DNA from: Desulfobacteraceae bacterium
GTDB taxonomy: Bacteria; Desulfobacterota; DSM-4660; Desulfatiglandales; Desulfatiglandaceae
Assembly: GCA_016783065.1 (NCBI GenBank)
Contig: JADHXI010000008.1
Coordinates: 1 to 43,169, forward strand
Length of the DNA: 43,169 nucleotides
Direction: 5' to 3'
The notes below the pieces were generated by a model, which made no database searches, was not told where the DNA came from, and was given only the letters and a program-made list of their open reading frames with translations. Of the stretch, positions 9,801 through 18,057 are shown piece after piece. Positions within the stretch are counted from its first letter, which is position 1; each line of letters opens with the position of its first letter. A program made the translations under genes and the position numbers.

Positions 9801-10436
9801 GAAGTGGATATTAAAAAGCTGCCGCAATTCACGTTGCCAATTTCCGATCAGACCAGCTGGAGGAAGTATTATAACACGGCGCAATAATCGTCGTGCGAGC
9901 ATCTCACGAATATATAGACCAGCCATGATGGTTTTTCCGGCTCCCGCATCATCTGCAAGCAAGAACCGAAGTCGGGGTTGCGGCAACATATACTCATAAA
10001 CTGCGATTCTCTGGTGTGGCAAAGGATCTATTCGGGAGATTTCTGTTGCAAATGCAGGGTTGTAGAGGTGTCCATATTTTAATCGGTGGCCTTCAGCTAC
10101 CAACCGGACAATTTCTGGCACAGTCGTAAAATTTGGCAAATCTCGCTTTTTTGGGCCCGTTTCGTAGGTTGTTGCTGGTTCTTTGATAGTCATGGGAGGT
10201 TCAAAATCATTACTTAATGCATCCAACCCATATCGCTCCGCACGCAAAATCTGCTGCCAGGCAAGACGGGATGGCTCAGATTGTCCATTTTCCCAACGAT
10301 TCACTGTCGCAAAAGAAACCCCCATGAGCTCGGCCATTCGGGTCTGGGTTAGCTCATATTTGATCCTTAAAACCCTTACTCGATCTGGAATGTCAGCCGG
10401 CACCTGTCTATTAATCATATTAGCTTTCTTCATCAT
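6813..10436 (-). CDS. XRE-type HTH fused to SNF2-family helicase with C-terminal DUF3883-like domain (DrmD-like)
   Basis: N-terminal HTH VRVLRIKYELTQTRMAELMGVSFATVNRWENGQSEPS; helicase motifs LADDAGAGKTIMAGLY, LVIFDESHKL, LLTATPHMG, ATDAAGEGINLQ, RLEQRMGRIHRYGQ; C-terminal FDLLSIRPNNEERDIEVKGRAG...WVKACNLRDTYWLYVV. Confidence 0.92.
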   Translation of the reverse strand: MMKKANMINRQVPADIPDRVRVLRIKYELTQTRMAELMGVSFATVNRWENGQSEPSRLAWQQILRAERYGLDALSNDFEPPMTIKEPATTYETGPKKRDLPNFTTVPEIVRLVAEGHRLKYGHLYNPAFATEISRIDPLPHQRIAVYEYMLPQPRLRFLLADDAGAGKTIMAGLYIREMLARRLLRRVIILPPAGLIGNWQRELRQLFNIHFRVVKGSDARSGNPFKEEQSDLLIVSIDTLAGERMFSRLQEAGVEPYDLVIFDESHKLSARKDPDGTFRATDRYLLARALAGVDSDKQRWRLPWSARHLLLLTATPHMGKDFPYYCIWRLLEPAILSTYEAFSAYPKEARKRHFIRRTKEEMVHYDGTRIYPDRASDTLSYDLSQGEVSEQTLYDATTRYIQSYYNKARLLNRAAARFAMSIFQRRLASSTYALIRSFERRIGKLEQIIADIESGKITLEQLAAQQRRLDELEDVIFSKTADEEHVEEGQEEHDTVEELALGGLIAANLAELEVERQRVRELLDLARQVYETRDESKFEKLREILADPKYRDEKFIIFTEHRDTLNFLVRRLEGLGYTGKVAQIHGGMDYQERDAQVEFFRKTDNEGGARYLVATDAAGEGINLQFCWIMINYDIPWNPARLEQRMGRIHRYGQKHDPVIIINLVAGKTREGRVLKTLLDKLERIRKQLQSGKVFDVIGRVFEDLSIKEYMEMAVTGESTKEIEKTIEGKLTKEQIKAIEERERTLYGEGGDVSKELKRLRDSLEQEIYCRLLPGYVRRFVQNSAVILNINIEGDLDEIFSLRAGRAGALDFLWPAIETYPYQLQNLFTVDRNRENAAAVFLHPGEIIFDTLCEHIYERYGNDALRGGIFLDPNAKKPYFFHLALLRIEREADPNFRPFEHSEIIEYRLAGLKQGQDNLVEECPLEYLLLLKGSKGLPPSAIRFAATVNDAINRAKDYAFETIAHGLAGEHKQVLFNTLPEREDFVRRGYHYQEAELAGRRIELSKKAHAGDAKSKIELTQIKERQRQISQLREKDITILRREPELIVPNHVEFLVHALVVPSSDPEDKKRHDNAIEDIAVKVAWSFEEAEGAVVKDVSNPSRAREAGLLDWPGFDLLSIRPNNEERDIEVKGRAGVGDIDISENEWVKACNLRDTYWLYVVYNCASTHPRLIRIQDPFSRLIVKAKGGVVINESEIFSAGEPGIN

Positions 10437-10450
10437 GTTATATTCATAAC
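10437..10450. promoter_or_regulatory. Palindrome GTTATATTCATAAC abutting the start codon; possible XRE operator
   Basis: GTTAT-ATTC-ATAAC dyad directly 5' of the ATG at 10436 of the HTH-helicase gene. Confidence 0.4.
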
Positions 10451-10953
10451 ATAAATCCAGACGGTTGTCAATAAAGTATCGTGTGGTCTTGATTGTGGAT
10501 ATAGCATATTATATATTTTGGGCAGCATCTATTTTTCGAAAAGGTTTTGCTTGATACACAAGCCAATCAATTCAAGGAAATGGCAGTCCGAGAGGTATTT
10601 TGACATCGCTTTTTGGCAGAGTTCGATAGCCATTGACATTGGACAGTTAAGGCCATTTGCCTACCATCAATGCAGTGCCTAAGACAAAGCGCACCGCTGA
10701 TTTCTACCATTTTATACGGACCTTGCGATATCTGCTATTTAGGTCAACCGAGAGAAAACGTGTGATATCATCATTCAGAGGGGCGGTTCGAGGGTTGTGC
10801 TATGTCATAAATACCTTGTGACATGAAATTGAATTGTCAGATTCGGTTGGAGCGCTTTTTCGATAATTGAATGATCAAATGCTGGTGACCACACATGACC
10901 ACATTCCTTATCTTGATTTTGTTGTGCAAAAGCGGTATGGCTATCTTATTATT

Positions 10954-10978
10954 GACCGAAAACCGTGCTTTTTCGGTC
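10954..10978. promoter_or_regulatory. Hairpin upstream of the tautomerase gene
   Basis: GACCGAAAA-ccgtgct-TTTTCGGTC stem-loop. Confidence 0.4.
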
Positions 10979-11046
10979 TAAACGTATTAATCTGCAGCGT
11001 GGCCTAAAATACTTTATTGAAGTGAGGAAGAAAGGAGGTGAGATGT

Positions 11047-11232
11047 ATGCCGTTTGTGCGGGTGACAAGTTTTCCCCAACCAAAGGAAGTTCGGTCTGAA
11101 ATCGCTGAAGGAATCACCGAGGTGATTCACAAAGCGACCGAAGTTCCCAAAGAGAATATTTGGGTAGTGTTTGAGCCTATGCCCCAAGACAGTTGGGCAG
11201 CAGGTGGAACGCTGATCTCCGAAATGGATTGA
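11047..11232 (+). CDS. 4-oxalocrotonate tautomerase family protein
   Basis: ATG at 11047 gives MPFVRVTSFPQPKEVRSEIAEGITEVIHKATEVPKENIWVVFEPM, placing Pro at position 2 as expected. AAAGGAGGTG RBS at 11031-11040. Confidence 0.85.
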   Translation: MPFVRVTSFPQPKEVRSEIAEGITEVIHKATEVPKENIWVVFEPMPQDSWAAGGTLISEMD

Positions 11233-11339
11233 GACGAGGAATTTGATGTTTTCTGCGGTATGGGCGACCCCCTTTCCGGTGGCAAACTCCCGGAGAAATC
11301 AGGCGTCAGCGGCTTGATCTGTCCAACAGGAGTACCGCC

Positions 11340-11930
11340 TCATCTGTCCTTTATGGGGAAGGGGATCGCTTTTGCCTTATGATCGATCAAATCCTCAATG
11401 GTCAACCCGGTGGCTTTGGCCCCCTGCGTGAGAATAGATTCTTTGAATCCGAAATTAAGCCCCTTTTCCTCTGCTTCAATTAGCAACTCCATGACCAATC
11501 CAGCGGTCTCTGCCACAACGTTCTCACAGAATTCCCTGCAGTTCCTCGTCCCGTAAATATGGCTTCTTATCAGATCGCGGCATTCAATTGTCCCGAATCG
11601 TTTCCGAAATCGGTGGGGCAACTGGTTGTAAAACGCATAGGTTTTCCAGAGGTGTCTCCGGTGGTTTTCAAGGGAGTTCTCGTGGGGGTCTCCTCGTCCG
11701 TAACAAAGTGCCAGAGCCGCCATACCCCCGAGCATTGCGCCGCAGTTTGCGCCACTGATCCCGACACCCCCGCCAAAGGGTGTCATCAGACGGGATACTT
11801 CCCGGGGGAAATCATTGGCTACGATTTCCTGGATAGCCTCAAAGACGACCTCAGCACAATTCGCCTGCTTGTTCATAAAGATGCCATGAGCGCTCGTTTT
11901 AGCCTTCTCGATCAAAGCCTCAGATTTCAT
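11340..11930 (-). CDS. C_GCAxxG_C_C family (putative redox) protein
   Basis: NCAEVVFEAI, GISGANCGAMLGGMAAL, ECRDLI and NCREFCENVV cysteine motifs. Confidence 0.85.
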   Translation of the reverse strand: MKSEALIEKAKTSAHGIFMNKQANCAEVVFEAIQEIVANDFPREVSRLMTPFGGGVGISGANCGAMLGGMAALALCYGRGDPHENSLENHRRHLWKTYAFYNQLPHRFRKRFGTIECRDLIRSHIYGTRNCREFCENVVAETAGLVMELLIEAEEKGLNFGFKESILTQGAKATGLTIEDLIDHKAKAIPFPIKDR

Positions 11931-12127
11931 TTGTTTGTCAGCCCTTTCTGTGGGGGTTTCATTTGGTGCCTATCATTTAATTCTCAAGATGACAGCAATA
12001 ATCCATGCAGGCCTTTTACTCAACCTCATTTTTTCAATTTTCTCCGGCGATCTTCAAAGAAAGGGATAACAGGCGTATCTTTCGGCCAATTATAGACGTC
12101 GCACGTTCTTTCTCGGAGAACTTATTC

Positions 12128-12156
12128 TTGACAATTCATAATGTGTGGGTAAGAAT
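12128..12156 (+). promoter_or_regulatory. Candidate sigma70-type promoter
   Basis: TTGACA, 17-nt spacer, AAGAAT; upstream of the 12225 gene. Confidence 0.35.
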
Positions 12157-12224
12157 CACGCTTCAAATAGACAAGAAGGGCAAAGCGAAAAACAACTTTT
12201 CTATTCAACCGGAGGGGAGTAACA

Positions 12225-13118
12225 ATGATTGAGAGAATTGGTTTTGTTGGCCTAGGTCTTATGGGTACGCCCATGTCCAAGAACCTCATGGACGCGGGGT
12301 ATAAATTGACGGTTCACGATATAGACCGCGAAGCAATTCAGAACTTGGTGGCACTCGGCGCCACGGAGGCCGCTTCACCCAAGGAGGCATCGATCTCCGC
12401 CGAGCTGGTTATCACCATGGTGCCAAACGATCAGATTGTCGAAGAAGTGGTCACCGGGAAGGACGGCTGCATCGAAGGCATGGGTGAAGGGGTGATCCTG
12501 GTTGATATGAGCACCATTTCCCCGACCACCGCCAGAAGAGTTGCTGAAAACCTGGAACAAAACAATATGGAAATGCTTGATGCGCCCGTGAGTGGTGGCG
12601 ATGTGGGGGCCATTGAAGGAACCCTGTCCATCATGGTAGGCGGAAAACAGGAGATCTTTGAACGGGTTCTGCCGGTTTTTGAGAAGATGGGTAAAAACGT
12701 CAGTCACATTGGTGACCACGGAGCCGGACAGGTGGCCAAAGCCTCAAACCAGATCATTGTGGCCTTGACCATTGAGGCGGTTGCAGAGGCCCTGATTTTT
12801 GCCAAGAAGTCCGGGGTTGATCCCGAAAAGGTACGAAACGCGCTGCTGGGAGGATTTGCCCAAAGCCGTATCCTGGAACTGCATGGCCAGAGGATGTTGG
12901 ACCGGAATTTTGAACCGGGTGGCAGGGCGAGCTTACACAAGAAGGATACGGAAATTGCAATGTCCATGGCCAAAGAACTCGGGATGTATCTGCCCGGGAC
13001 CGCCCTGATGTCTCATTTGTGGAATTCACTTGCTGCCCATGGGGGACTTGACTGGGACCACTCCGCGGTGTTGAAAGTGCTTGAGTCCATGTCTAAGACA
13101 GAAGTAGTACCCGGATAA
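12225..13118 (+). CDS. NAD(P)-dependent 3-hydroxyisobutyrate dehydrogenase / tartronate semialdehyde reductase family oxidoreductase
   Basis: IGFVGLGLMGTPMSKNLMDAGYKLTVHD, DAPVSGGDVGAIEGTLSIMVGG, GAGQVAKASNQIIV. Confidence 0.92.
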   Translation: MIERIGFVGLGLMGTPMSKNLMDAGYKLTVHDIDREAIQNLVALGATEAASPKEASISAELVITMVPNDQIVEEVVTGKDGCIEGMGEGVILVDMSTISPTTARRVAENLEQNNMEMLDAPVSGGDVGAIEGTLSIMVGGKQEIFERVLPVFEKMGKNVSHIGDHGAGQVAKASNQIIVALTIEAVAEALIFAKKSGVDPEKVRNALLGGFAQSRILELHGQRMLDRNFEPGGRASLHKKDTEIAMSMAKELGMYLPGTALMSHLWNSLAAHGGLDWDHSAVLKVLESMSKTEVVPG

Positions 13119-13193
13119 TGAGTGCCTGTATAAAATTGCGTTGAGACATCCGGCTCGGAGAGCCAAGTTCGACTATCGAAAGGAAGCCAGGTA

Positions 13194-15104
13194 ATGCCAA
13201 GTATCGAACAGTACCTTCCAGGAACCAAACATCTCTTGATGGGTAATGATGCCATAGCAAGGGGAGCGCTGGAGGCGGGGGCTCATTTTGCCGCAGGATA
13301 TCCCGGGACCCCATCTTCTGAAATTATCCAGACACTTTCGCAGGCAGCCAAGGCCTTAAATCTCCACGTGGAATGGTCTACCAATGAAAAGGCCGCAGTG
13401 GAGGGGGCTGCTGCTGCAGCCTTTGCAGGTCTGCGTAGCCTGGCTGCAATGAAAAACGCCGGTCTGAGTGTGGCATTGGATTTTTTGACCCATCTCAGTT
13501 ATACGGGTCTTGGTGACCGGGGGGGAGCCATGGTCACCGCGGTATGTGATGATCCCAATGCACATTCGAGCGGTGATGAAACAGATTCCCGGTGGCTGGG
13601 GAAATTTGCCTCTGCCCCTGTATTGGAACCAAGCAGCGTACAGGAGGCAAAGGACATGGTAAAATGGGCCTTTGAGCTCTCAAAAGAATTCCACTGTTTT
13701 GTGTTTTTGAGGGGCTATACGCGCCTTTGCCACGCCAGCAGCACCATTGAAATGGACGATCTGCCCCGGTCGTCCGGAGAGGCAAAGTCAGACACCTCCA
13801 AGACCATTTCCCCTTACCTGGCGTGGCCAAAACATGCGGCTGTCCTTGAAAACCTGGAGAAAATAAGGGGGCGCTTTGAGGCCTCCACCTTTAATCAATA
13901 CGAGGGCCCTGAAAAACCGGATTTGATTATTGTGTGCGGGGGGAGCGGAGTCCCCTGCTCCACTGAAGCCGTCGACATCCTGGGCTTGCAGGACCGGGTT
14001 GGCATATTGAGGCTGGGGACCCTGTGGCCGTTTCCCGTTAAACTGGTCAAGGAATGCCTGGCCAAATCGGCACAGATACTCGTGGTGGAGGAAGTGGACC
14101 CATTTCTGGAAATCCATGTCAAGGAAACAATCGCTGACGCACATATGGAGAGCAGGAAGGTTTACGGAAAAGGATCGGGGCACATACCCGGTTACGGGGA
14201 GATAACCCCTGACCGGGTATTAAGCGCCCTGGGGAAGATCTTTGACGTAGACCACGAGGCGAGGAATGCCGGCTATGAAAAGATGCTGGCAGAAGCCTCA
14301 GACCGGTTTCTTATCAACAGGGGCCTGACCTGGTGCCCGGGTTGTCCCCACAGGGCAAGCTTCTGGGCTTTGGAAAGGGCCATCAAGGCAGATGGAAGAG
14401 ATGCCTATGTGACAGGCGATATCGGCTGTTCTACCCTCGATGTCCTTCCCGGGGGCAAAGAGCAGATCAATCTGCTTCATGCCATGGGGTCAAGCACCGG
14501 ACTGGCAACGGGTTTTGGGCAACTGGCACCCTTTGATTACCAGCAACCTGTGATTGCTGTCTGTGGCGATTCCACCTTTTTCCACGCAGCCATTCCCGCC
14601 CTGATCAATGCAGTCTACAATGATTCCAGCATGATTCAGATCATCCTGGATAACTCCGCAACGGCCATGACGGGATTTCAGTCCCACCCAGGCACGGGGT
14701 TTAATGCCGTTGGCGATCCGGCCAAGAGGATTGACATTGAAAAACTTTGCCGTTCACTGGGATGTGAAGTTATGGTCAGTGACCCCTTTGATATAAGGGG
14801 GACTGTAAAGGCAATTCGGAGTCTCCTGAAGATGGAAGAAGGTGTCCGCATACTCATCTTGCGAAGGGCCTGTGAAATTGTTCGAATGAAAGAAGAAAAG
14901 ATGAGGCCTTACGGCATTCGCGTCGAAGAGGAAAAATGCAAAGGGGAAGAATGTGGGATCTGTTCCAGTGAGTTCAGGTGCCCCGCCTTGTTCCAGGATG
15001 TGGAGACAGGCAATACAATAATCAGAGAGGATATGTGTTCAGGGTGTGGTGTCTGCGCGGACATCTGCCCCTTCAACGCCATTGAAAGAGAGGAAATTGC
15101 GTGA
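13194..15104 (+). CDS. iorA: Indolepyruvate:ferredoxin oxidoreductase alpha subunit-like
   Basis: FAAGYPGTPSSEIIQ, TPP region GDIGCSTLDVLPGGKEQINLLHAMGSSTGLATG, C-terminal CSGCGVCADICPFNAI 4Fe-4S motif. Confidence 0.9.
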   Translation: MPSIEQYLPGTKHLLMGNDAIARGALEAGAHFAAGYPGTPSSEIIQTLSQAAKALNLHVEWSTNEKAAVEGAAAAAFAGLRSLAAMKNAGLSVALDFLTHLSYTGLGDRGGAMVTAVCDDPNAHSSGDETDSRWLGKFASAPVLEPSSVQEAKDMVKWAFELSKEFHCFVFLRGYTRLCHASSTIEMDDLPRSSGEAKSDTSKTISPYLAWPKHAAVLENLEKIRGRFEASTFNQYEGPEKPDLIIVCGGSGVPCSTEAVDILGLQDRVGILRLGTLWPFPVKLVKECLAKSAQILVVEEVDPFLEIHVKETIADAHMESRKVYGKGSGHIPGYGEITPDRVLSALGKIFDVDHEARNAGYEKMLAEASDRFLINRGLTWCPGCPHRASFWALERAIKADGRDAYVTGDIGCSTLDVLPGGKEQINLLHAMGSSTGLATGFGQLAPFDYQQPVIAVCGDSTFFHAAIPALINAVYNDSSMIQIILDNSATAMTGFQSHPGTGFNAVGDPAKRIDIEKLCRSLGCEVMVSDPFDIRGTVKAIRSLLKMEEGVRILILRRACEIVRMKEEKMRPYGIRVEEEKCKGEECGICSSEFRCPALFQDVETGNTIIREDMCSGCGVCADICPFNAIEREEIA

Positions 15105-15709
15105 TGACTTCTCAACATGACCCTATGAACCTCATTATTTCGGGAGTTGGTGGACAGGGGAATATATTGATCTCCAGGTTGATTGGCAGAGTCTTGGCCA
15201 ACAAGGGCTATTTTGTAACCATAGGAGAGACGTTCGGTGCGGCACAAAGGGGAGGGGGGGTATTCAGCAGCTTACGGATATCCGAAGTGAAATATCATGG
15301 ACCTCTTGTGCCCGATGGCCAGGGTCATGTTATCCTGGGTCTGGAACCCTTGGAAACGTTGAGGACATTGCAATCCTATGGCAACCCTGATGTTGTGACG
15401 GTCACCAATTTTCAGCCCGTCTACCCCGTTGGGGTGCTGGCCAAGAGACTGACCTACCCGGATCTGGAAGAACTCAAAGGGGCCATTGAGGGGCTCTCCA
15501 GGTCATCCAGGTTCCTGAAGGCAACGGATATGGCAATGGAACTGGGGGCCCCCATTGTGGCCAACATCATCATGTTGGGCGCCTTGCTTGGGACAGATGA
15601 GATTCCAATAAACCTCGAGGAGGCAGAAGAGGAGGTAAGAAGCTCTTTTCCCAGCTCCAAAGTGGAACTCAATCTGACTGCATTGAAGAGGGGATTCAAC
15701 GGGATCTAG
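15101..15709 (+). CDS. iorB: Indolepyruvate:ferredoxin oxidoreductase beta subunit-like
   Basis: NLIISGVGGQGNILISRLIG...GETFGAAQRGGGVFSSLRIS; 4-bp overlap with iorA. Confidence 0.9.
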   Translation: MMTSQHDPMNLIISGVGGQGNILISRLIGRVLANKGYFVTIGETFGAAQRGGGVFSSLRISEVKYHGPLVPDGQGHVILGLEPLETLRTLQSYGNPDVVTVTNFQPVYPVGVLAKRLTYPDLEELKGAIEGLSRSSRFLKATDMAMELGAPIVANIIMLGALLGTDEIPINLEEAEEEVRSSFPSSKVELNLTALKRGFNGI

Positions 15710-15749
15710 AAGCCAGGAGGTAACAAGTTAGGGGCTTCGCCCCAATTGG

Positions 15750-15780
15750 CCTCCGGCCCGTAGGGCCTACGCCCCGGAGG
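15750..15780. repeat. 31-bp GC-rich palindrome (P1)
   Basis: CCTCCGGCCCGTAGGGCCTACGCCCCGGAGG; stems CCTCCGG/CCGGAGG and GTAGG/CCTAC. Confidence 0.85.
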
Positions 15781-15805
15781 GAATGGTGGAATGGTGGAAT
15801 GTTGG

Positions 15806-15836
15806 CCTCCGGCTCGTAAAGCCTACGGCTCGGAGA
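15806..15836. repeat. 31-bp GC-rich palindrome (P2)
   Basis: CCTCCGGCTCGTAAAGCCTACGGCTCGGAGA; located inside repeat A copy 1, absent at the matching site of copy 2. Confidence 0.75.
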
Positions 15837-16058
15837 GAATAATGGGTTTTGGGTAAATGACGCAATGGTTTATTGGGAAGATCAAGTTGACAGAGCACGA
15901 GAAAAATGAGAAATTCCGATCTAATTCATTCGGTAGAAGACGGATTTCCATCATTCCATTATTCCATGTGTGAAGCAACACTGCCAAGCCTCAGTAAATA
16001 TTTACAAATTAAATAAGTTGTAGAAATTCCGAGACGTAATTTACGGAGAGGTTGCACA

Positions 16059-16826
16059 ATGAAGGGAAAGATGTTTGACCTTGAAGGGAAAGTCGCCATC
16101 GTGACGGGGGCCGGTCGGGGTATCGGAAAGGCAATAGCACTGGGTCTTGCCGAGGCTGGGGCCGATGTGGGGTTGATATCCAGAACCTTGTCGGAACTGG
16201 AGGTAGTGGCCGAGGAGATCAATTCCTTGGGGCGGCGTTCCGGTGCTGTCGCAGCGGACCTTACGGCAACGGATGGGATTCAGTCTGTCGTGGAGGAATT
16301 AAGGGGGAAACTGGGAGGGGTCGATATTCTTGTCAACAACGCAGGAATCAATATCCCCCAGGAAGCCTTGGACGTGACTGTCGAGGCATGGGACCAGATC
16401 ATGGATATTAATTTGAAGGCGAGTTTTTTCCTGTCACAGGCGGTCGGCAGGGTAATGATAGATCAAGGACGGGGGGGGAGGATCATCAATATCAGTTCTC
16501 AGACAGGTACCGTTGCCTTGATAAAACGCTCGGCATACTGTGCCAGCAAAGCGGGGCTCGATCTGGTGACCAAGGTCCTGGCGCTGGAGTGGGCCTCCCA
16601 CGGAATCCTGGTCAACGGTGTGGCGCCAACGTTTATCGAGACAGAGCTCTCAAAAGGCTTTCTGGCCGATCCCCAGTTTCGTGAATATGCCTTGGCAAAG
16701 AATTTGCTCAAAAAACTCGGAAAGCCAGAAGATGTTGTAGGAGCAGTGATCTATCTGGCCTCACCCGCTTCCTCTCTGGTTACCGGGCACGTGCTTCTGG
16801 TGGATGCGGGATGGACCGCACATTAG
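16059..16826 (+). CDS. SDR family oxidoreductase (FabG-like)
   Basis: VAIVTGAGRGIGKAIA, NNAG, YCASKAG motifs. Confidence 0.92.
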   Translation: MKGKMFDLEGKVAIVTGAGRGIGKAIALGLAEAGADVGLISRTLSELEVVAEEINSLGRRSGAVAADLTATDGIQSVVEELRGKLGGVDILVNNAGINIPQEALDVTVEAWDQIMDINLKASFFLSQAVGRVMIDQGRGGRIINISSQTGTVALIKRSAYCASKAGLDLVTKVLALEWASHGILVNGVAPTFIETELSKGFLADPQFREYALAKNLLKKLGKPEDVVGAVIYLASPASSLVTGHVLLVDAGWTAH

Positions 16827-16867
16827 ATCAGAAAATTTTATTGATGAAATAGACAGGAGGGCGAAAT

Positions 16868-17599
16868 ATGAAGATCCAAGGAAAAGTTATTGATCTTAGC
16901 CAAGAGATTTATACGGGTATGCCCGTCTATCCGGGTCATGCCAAGACGGTGATCTGGGAACATATGTCTCATGACGAATCCAGACGCACCATCGGGACCG
17001 GGTTTTCCTACCAGTCAAGCGGCATTATGATGTGCGATCACGGACCCACCCATATCGATTCCATCAGCCATCTTTCCACTGATCCGGATGCAGCCTCCGT
17101 GGACGAGATCCCCCTGGAGCACTGTATCACTTCGGCCATTTGCCTGGATATGAGTGATGTTCCGGTGCAGACCCAATTTGGATCTGAAAAGATCGAGGCC
17201 GAGCTTAAACGGTGGAATCTGGATATTCAGAAGGGAGACACGGTGTTGTTTTACACCGGCCATTATGACAACTATTACGGCAAGCCCGAATACGCCTCAC
17301 ATCAGCCGGGTCTGACCAAGGAGGCCACCGAATTCATCATTGACAAAGGTGTGGTGAACTTTGGCGTGGACAACACGAGCCCGGATATGTTTCTGGACAA
17401 GACCTACCCGTGTCATACCGTTTGCAGCGAACGACGTGTCACACACATGGAGAACCTGTGCAACCTGGACAAATTGGTTGGTAAAAGGTTTACCTTTATT
17501 GCACTGCCACTGAGGATTCGGAAAGGAACGGGATCTCCCTTACGGGCTATTGCGATCCTATCCGAAGATGAACCGGTGGATTGGGACCTCAGTTCTTAA
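16868..17599 (+). CDS. Cyclase family protein (kynurenine formamidase-like)
   Basis: VIDLSQEIYTGMPVYPGH...MCDHGPTHIDSISHL, metal-binding HxGTHID-like motif. Confidence 0.88.
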   Translation: MKIQGKVIDLSQEIYTGMPVYPGHAKTVIWEHMSHDESRRTIGTGFSYQSSGIMMCDHGPTHIDSISHLSTDPDAASVDEIPLEHCITSAICLDMSDVPVQTQFGSEKIEAELKRWNLDIQKGDTVLFYTGHYDNYYGKPEYASHQPGLTKEATEFIIDKGVVNFGVDNTSPDMFLDKTYPCHTVCSERRVTHMENLCNLDKLVGKRFTFIALPLRIRKGTGSPLRAIAILSEDEPVDWDLSS

Positions 17600-17633
17600 T
17601 CGGACAAAAACTCTGGGTAACAGTTCGTGTGTC

Positions 17634-18012
17634 CTTGACAGGATTAACGGGATGAACACGATTATTTTTCTTATCTTGTTGATCTATTCCTTCAAATCCT
17701 TGATCTTGCGTTTCACATCAACCTTGCTTTCTCCAATATTCAGAATCAGCCCTACTGACTTTCCCGCGGCAACGAGGTAATTCACTAATTGAACTTCATG
17801 AGTTTTTATGATTCGTCTCACTGATTTAAGTTCCAGGATGAACTGTTTTTGTTGTAAACACGATAAGCACACCCAATGACTTTCTCTGTCAGTTCTCCAT
17901 ATTCCCTTGCTCTGCCTCTCTCAGGTTGTGATAAATTTTTTGATCAACTGGATCATTCAGGGGCTTCTTCTTGAAAGCATAACTATCCTGTTATCCTGTT
18001 TATCCTGTCAAG
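17634..18012. repeat. Family D element: ACAGGAT-unit inverted arms flanking a GxxExxY remnant
   Basis: Left CTTGACAGGATTAACGGGATGAACACGAT (17634-17662); right ATCCTGTTATCCTGTTTATCCTGTCAAG (17985-18012). Confidence 0.8.
17684..17925 (-). pseudogene. GxxExxY-family protein remnant with internal deletion and frameshift
   Basis: Upstream frame reads ERGRAREYGELTEKVIGCAYRVYNK; it then switches frame to QFILELKSVRRIIKTHEVQLVNYLVAAGKSVGLILNIGESKVDVKRKIKDLKE. The central part with the GxxExxY motif is missing. Confidence 0.75.
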
Positions 18013-18057
18013 AGCTTTATTCACCGGTGAACTATTGCACGTAAAGTAGTTTGCCTT

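Larger units (their letters stand above)
15743..16037. repeat. Family A long intergenic repeat, copy 1
   Basis: Shares CAATTGGCCTCCGGCCCGTAGGG, ATAATGGGTTTTGG, CCGATCTAATTCATTCGGTAGAA, CATCATTCCATTAT and GCCAAGCCTCA...GAGACGT with 20255-20598, same order and orientation. Confidence 0.93.

Noticed and set aside
1-10436. Calling the operon canonical DISARM
   Set aside because: A DrmD-like helicase and an adenine methylase are present, but drmA, drmB and drmC are not seen in the window; DUF499/DUF1156 content points elsewhere.
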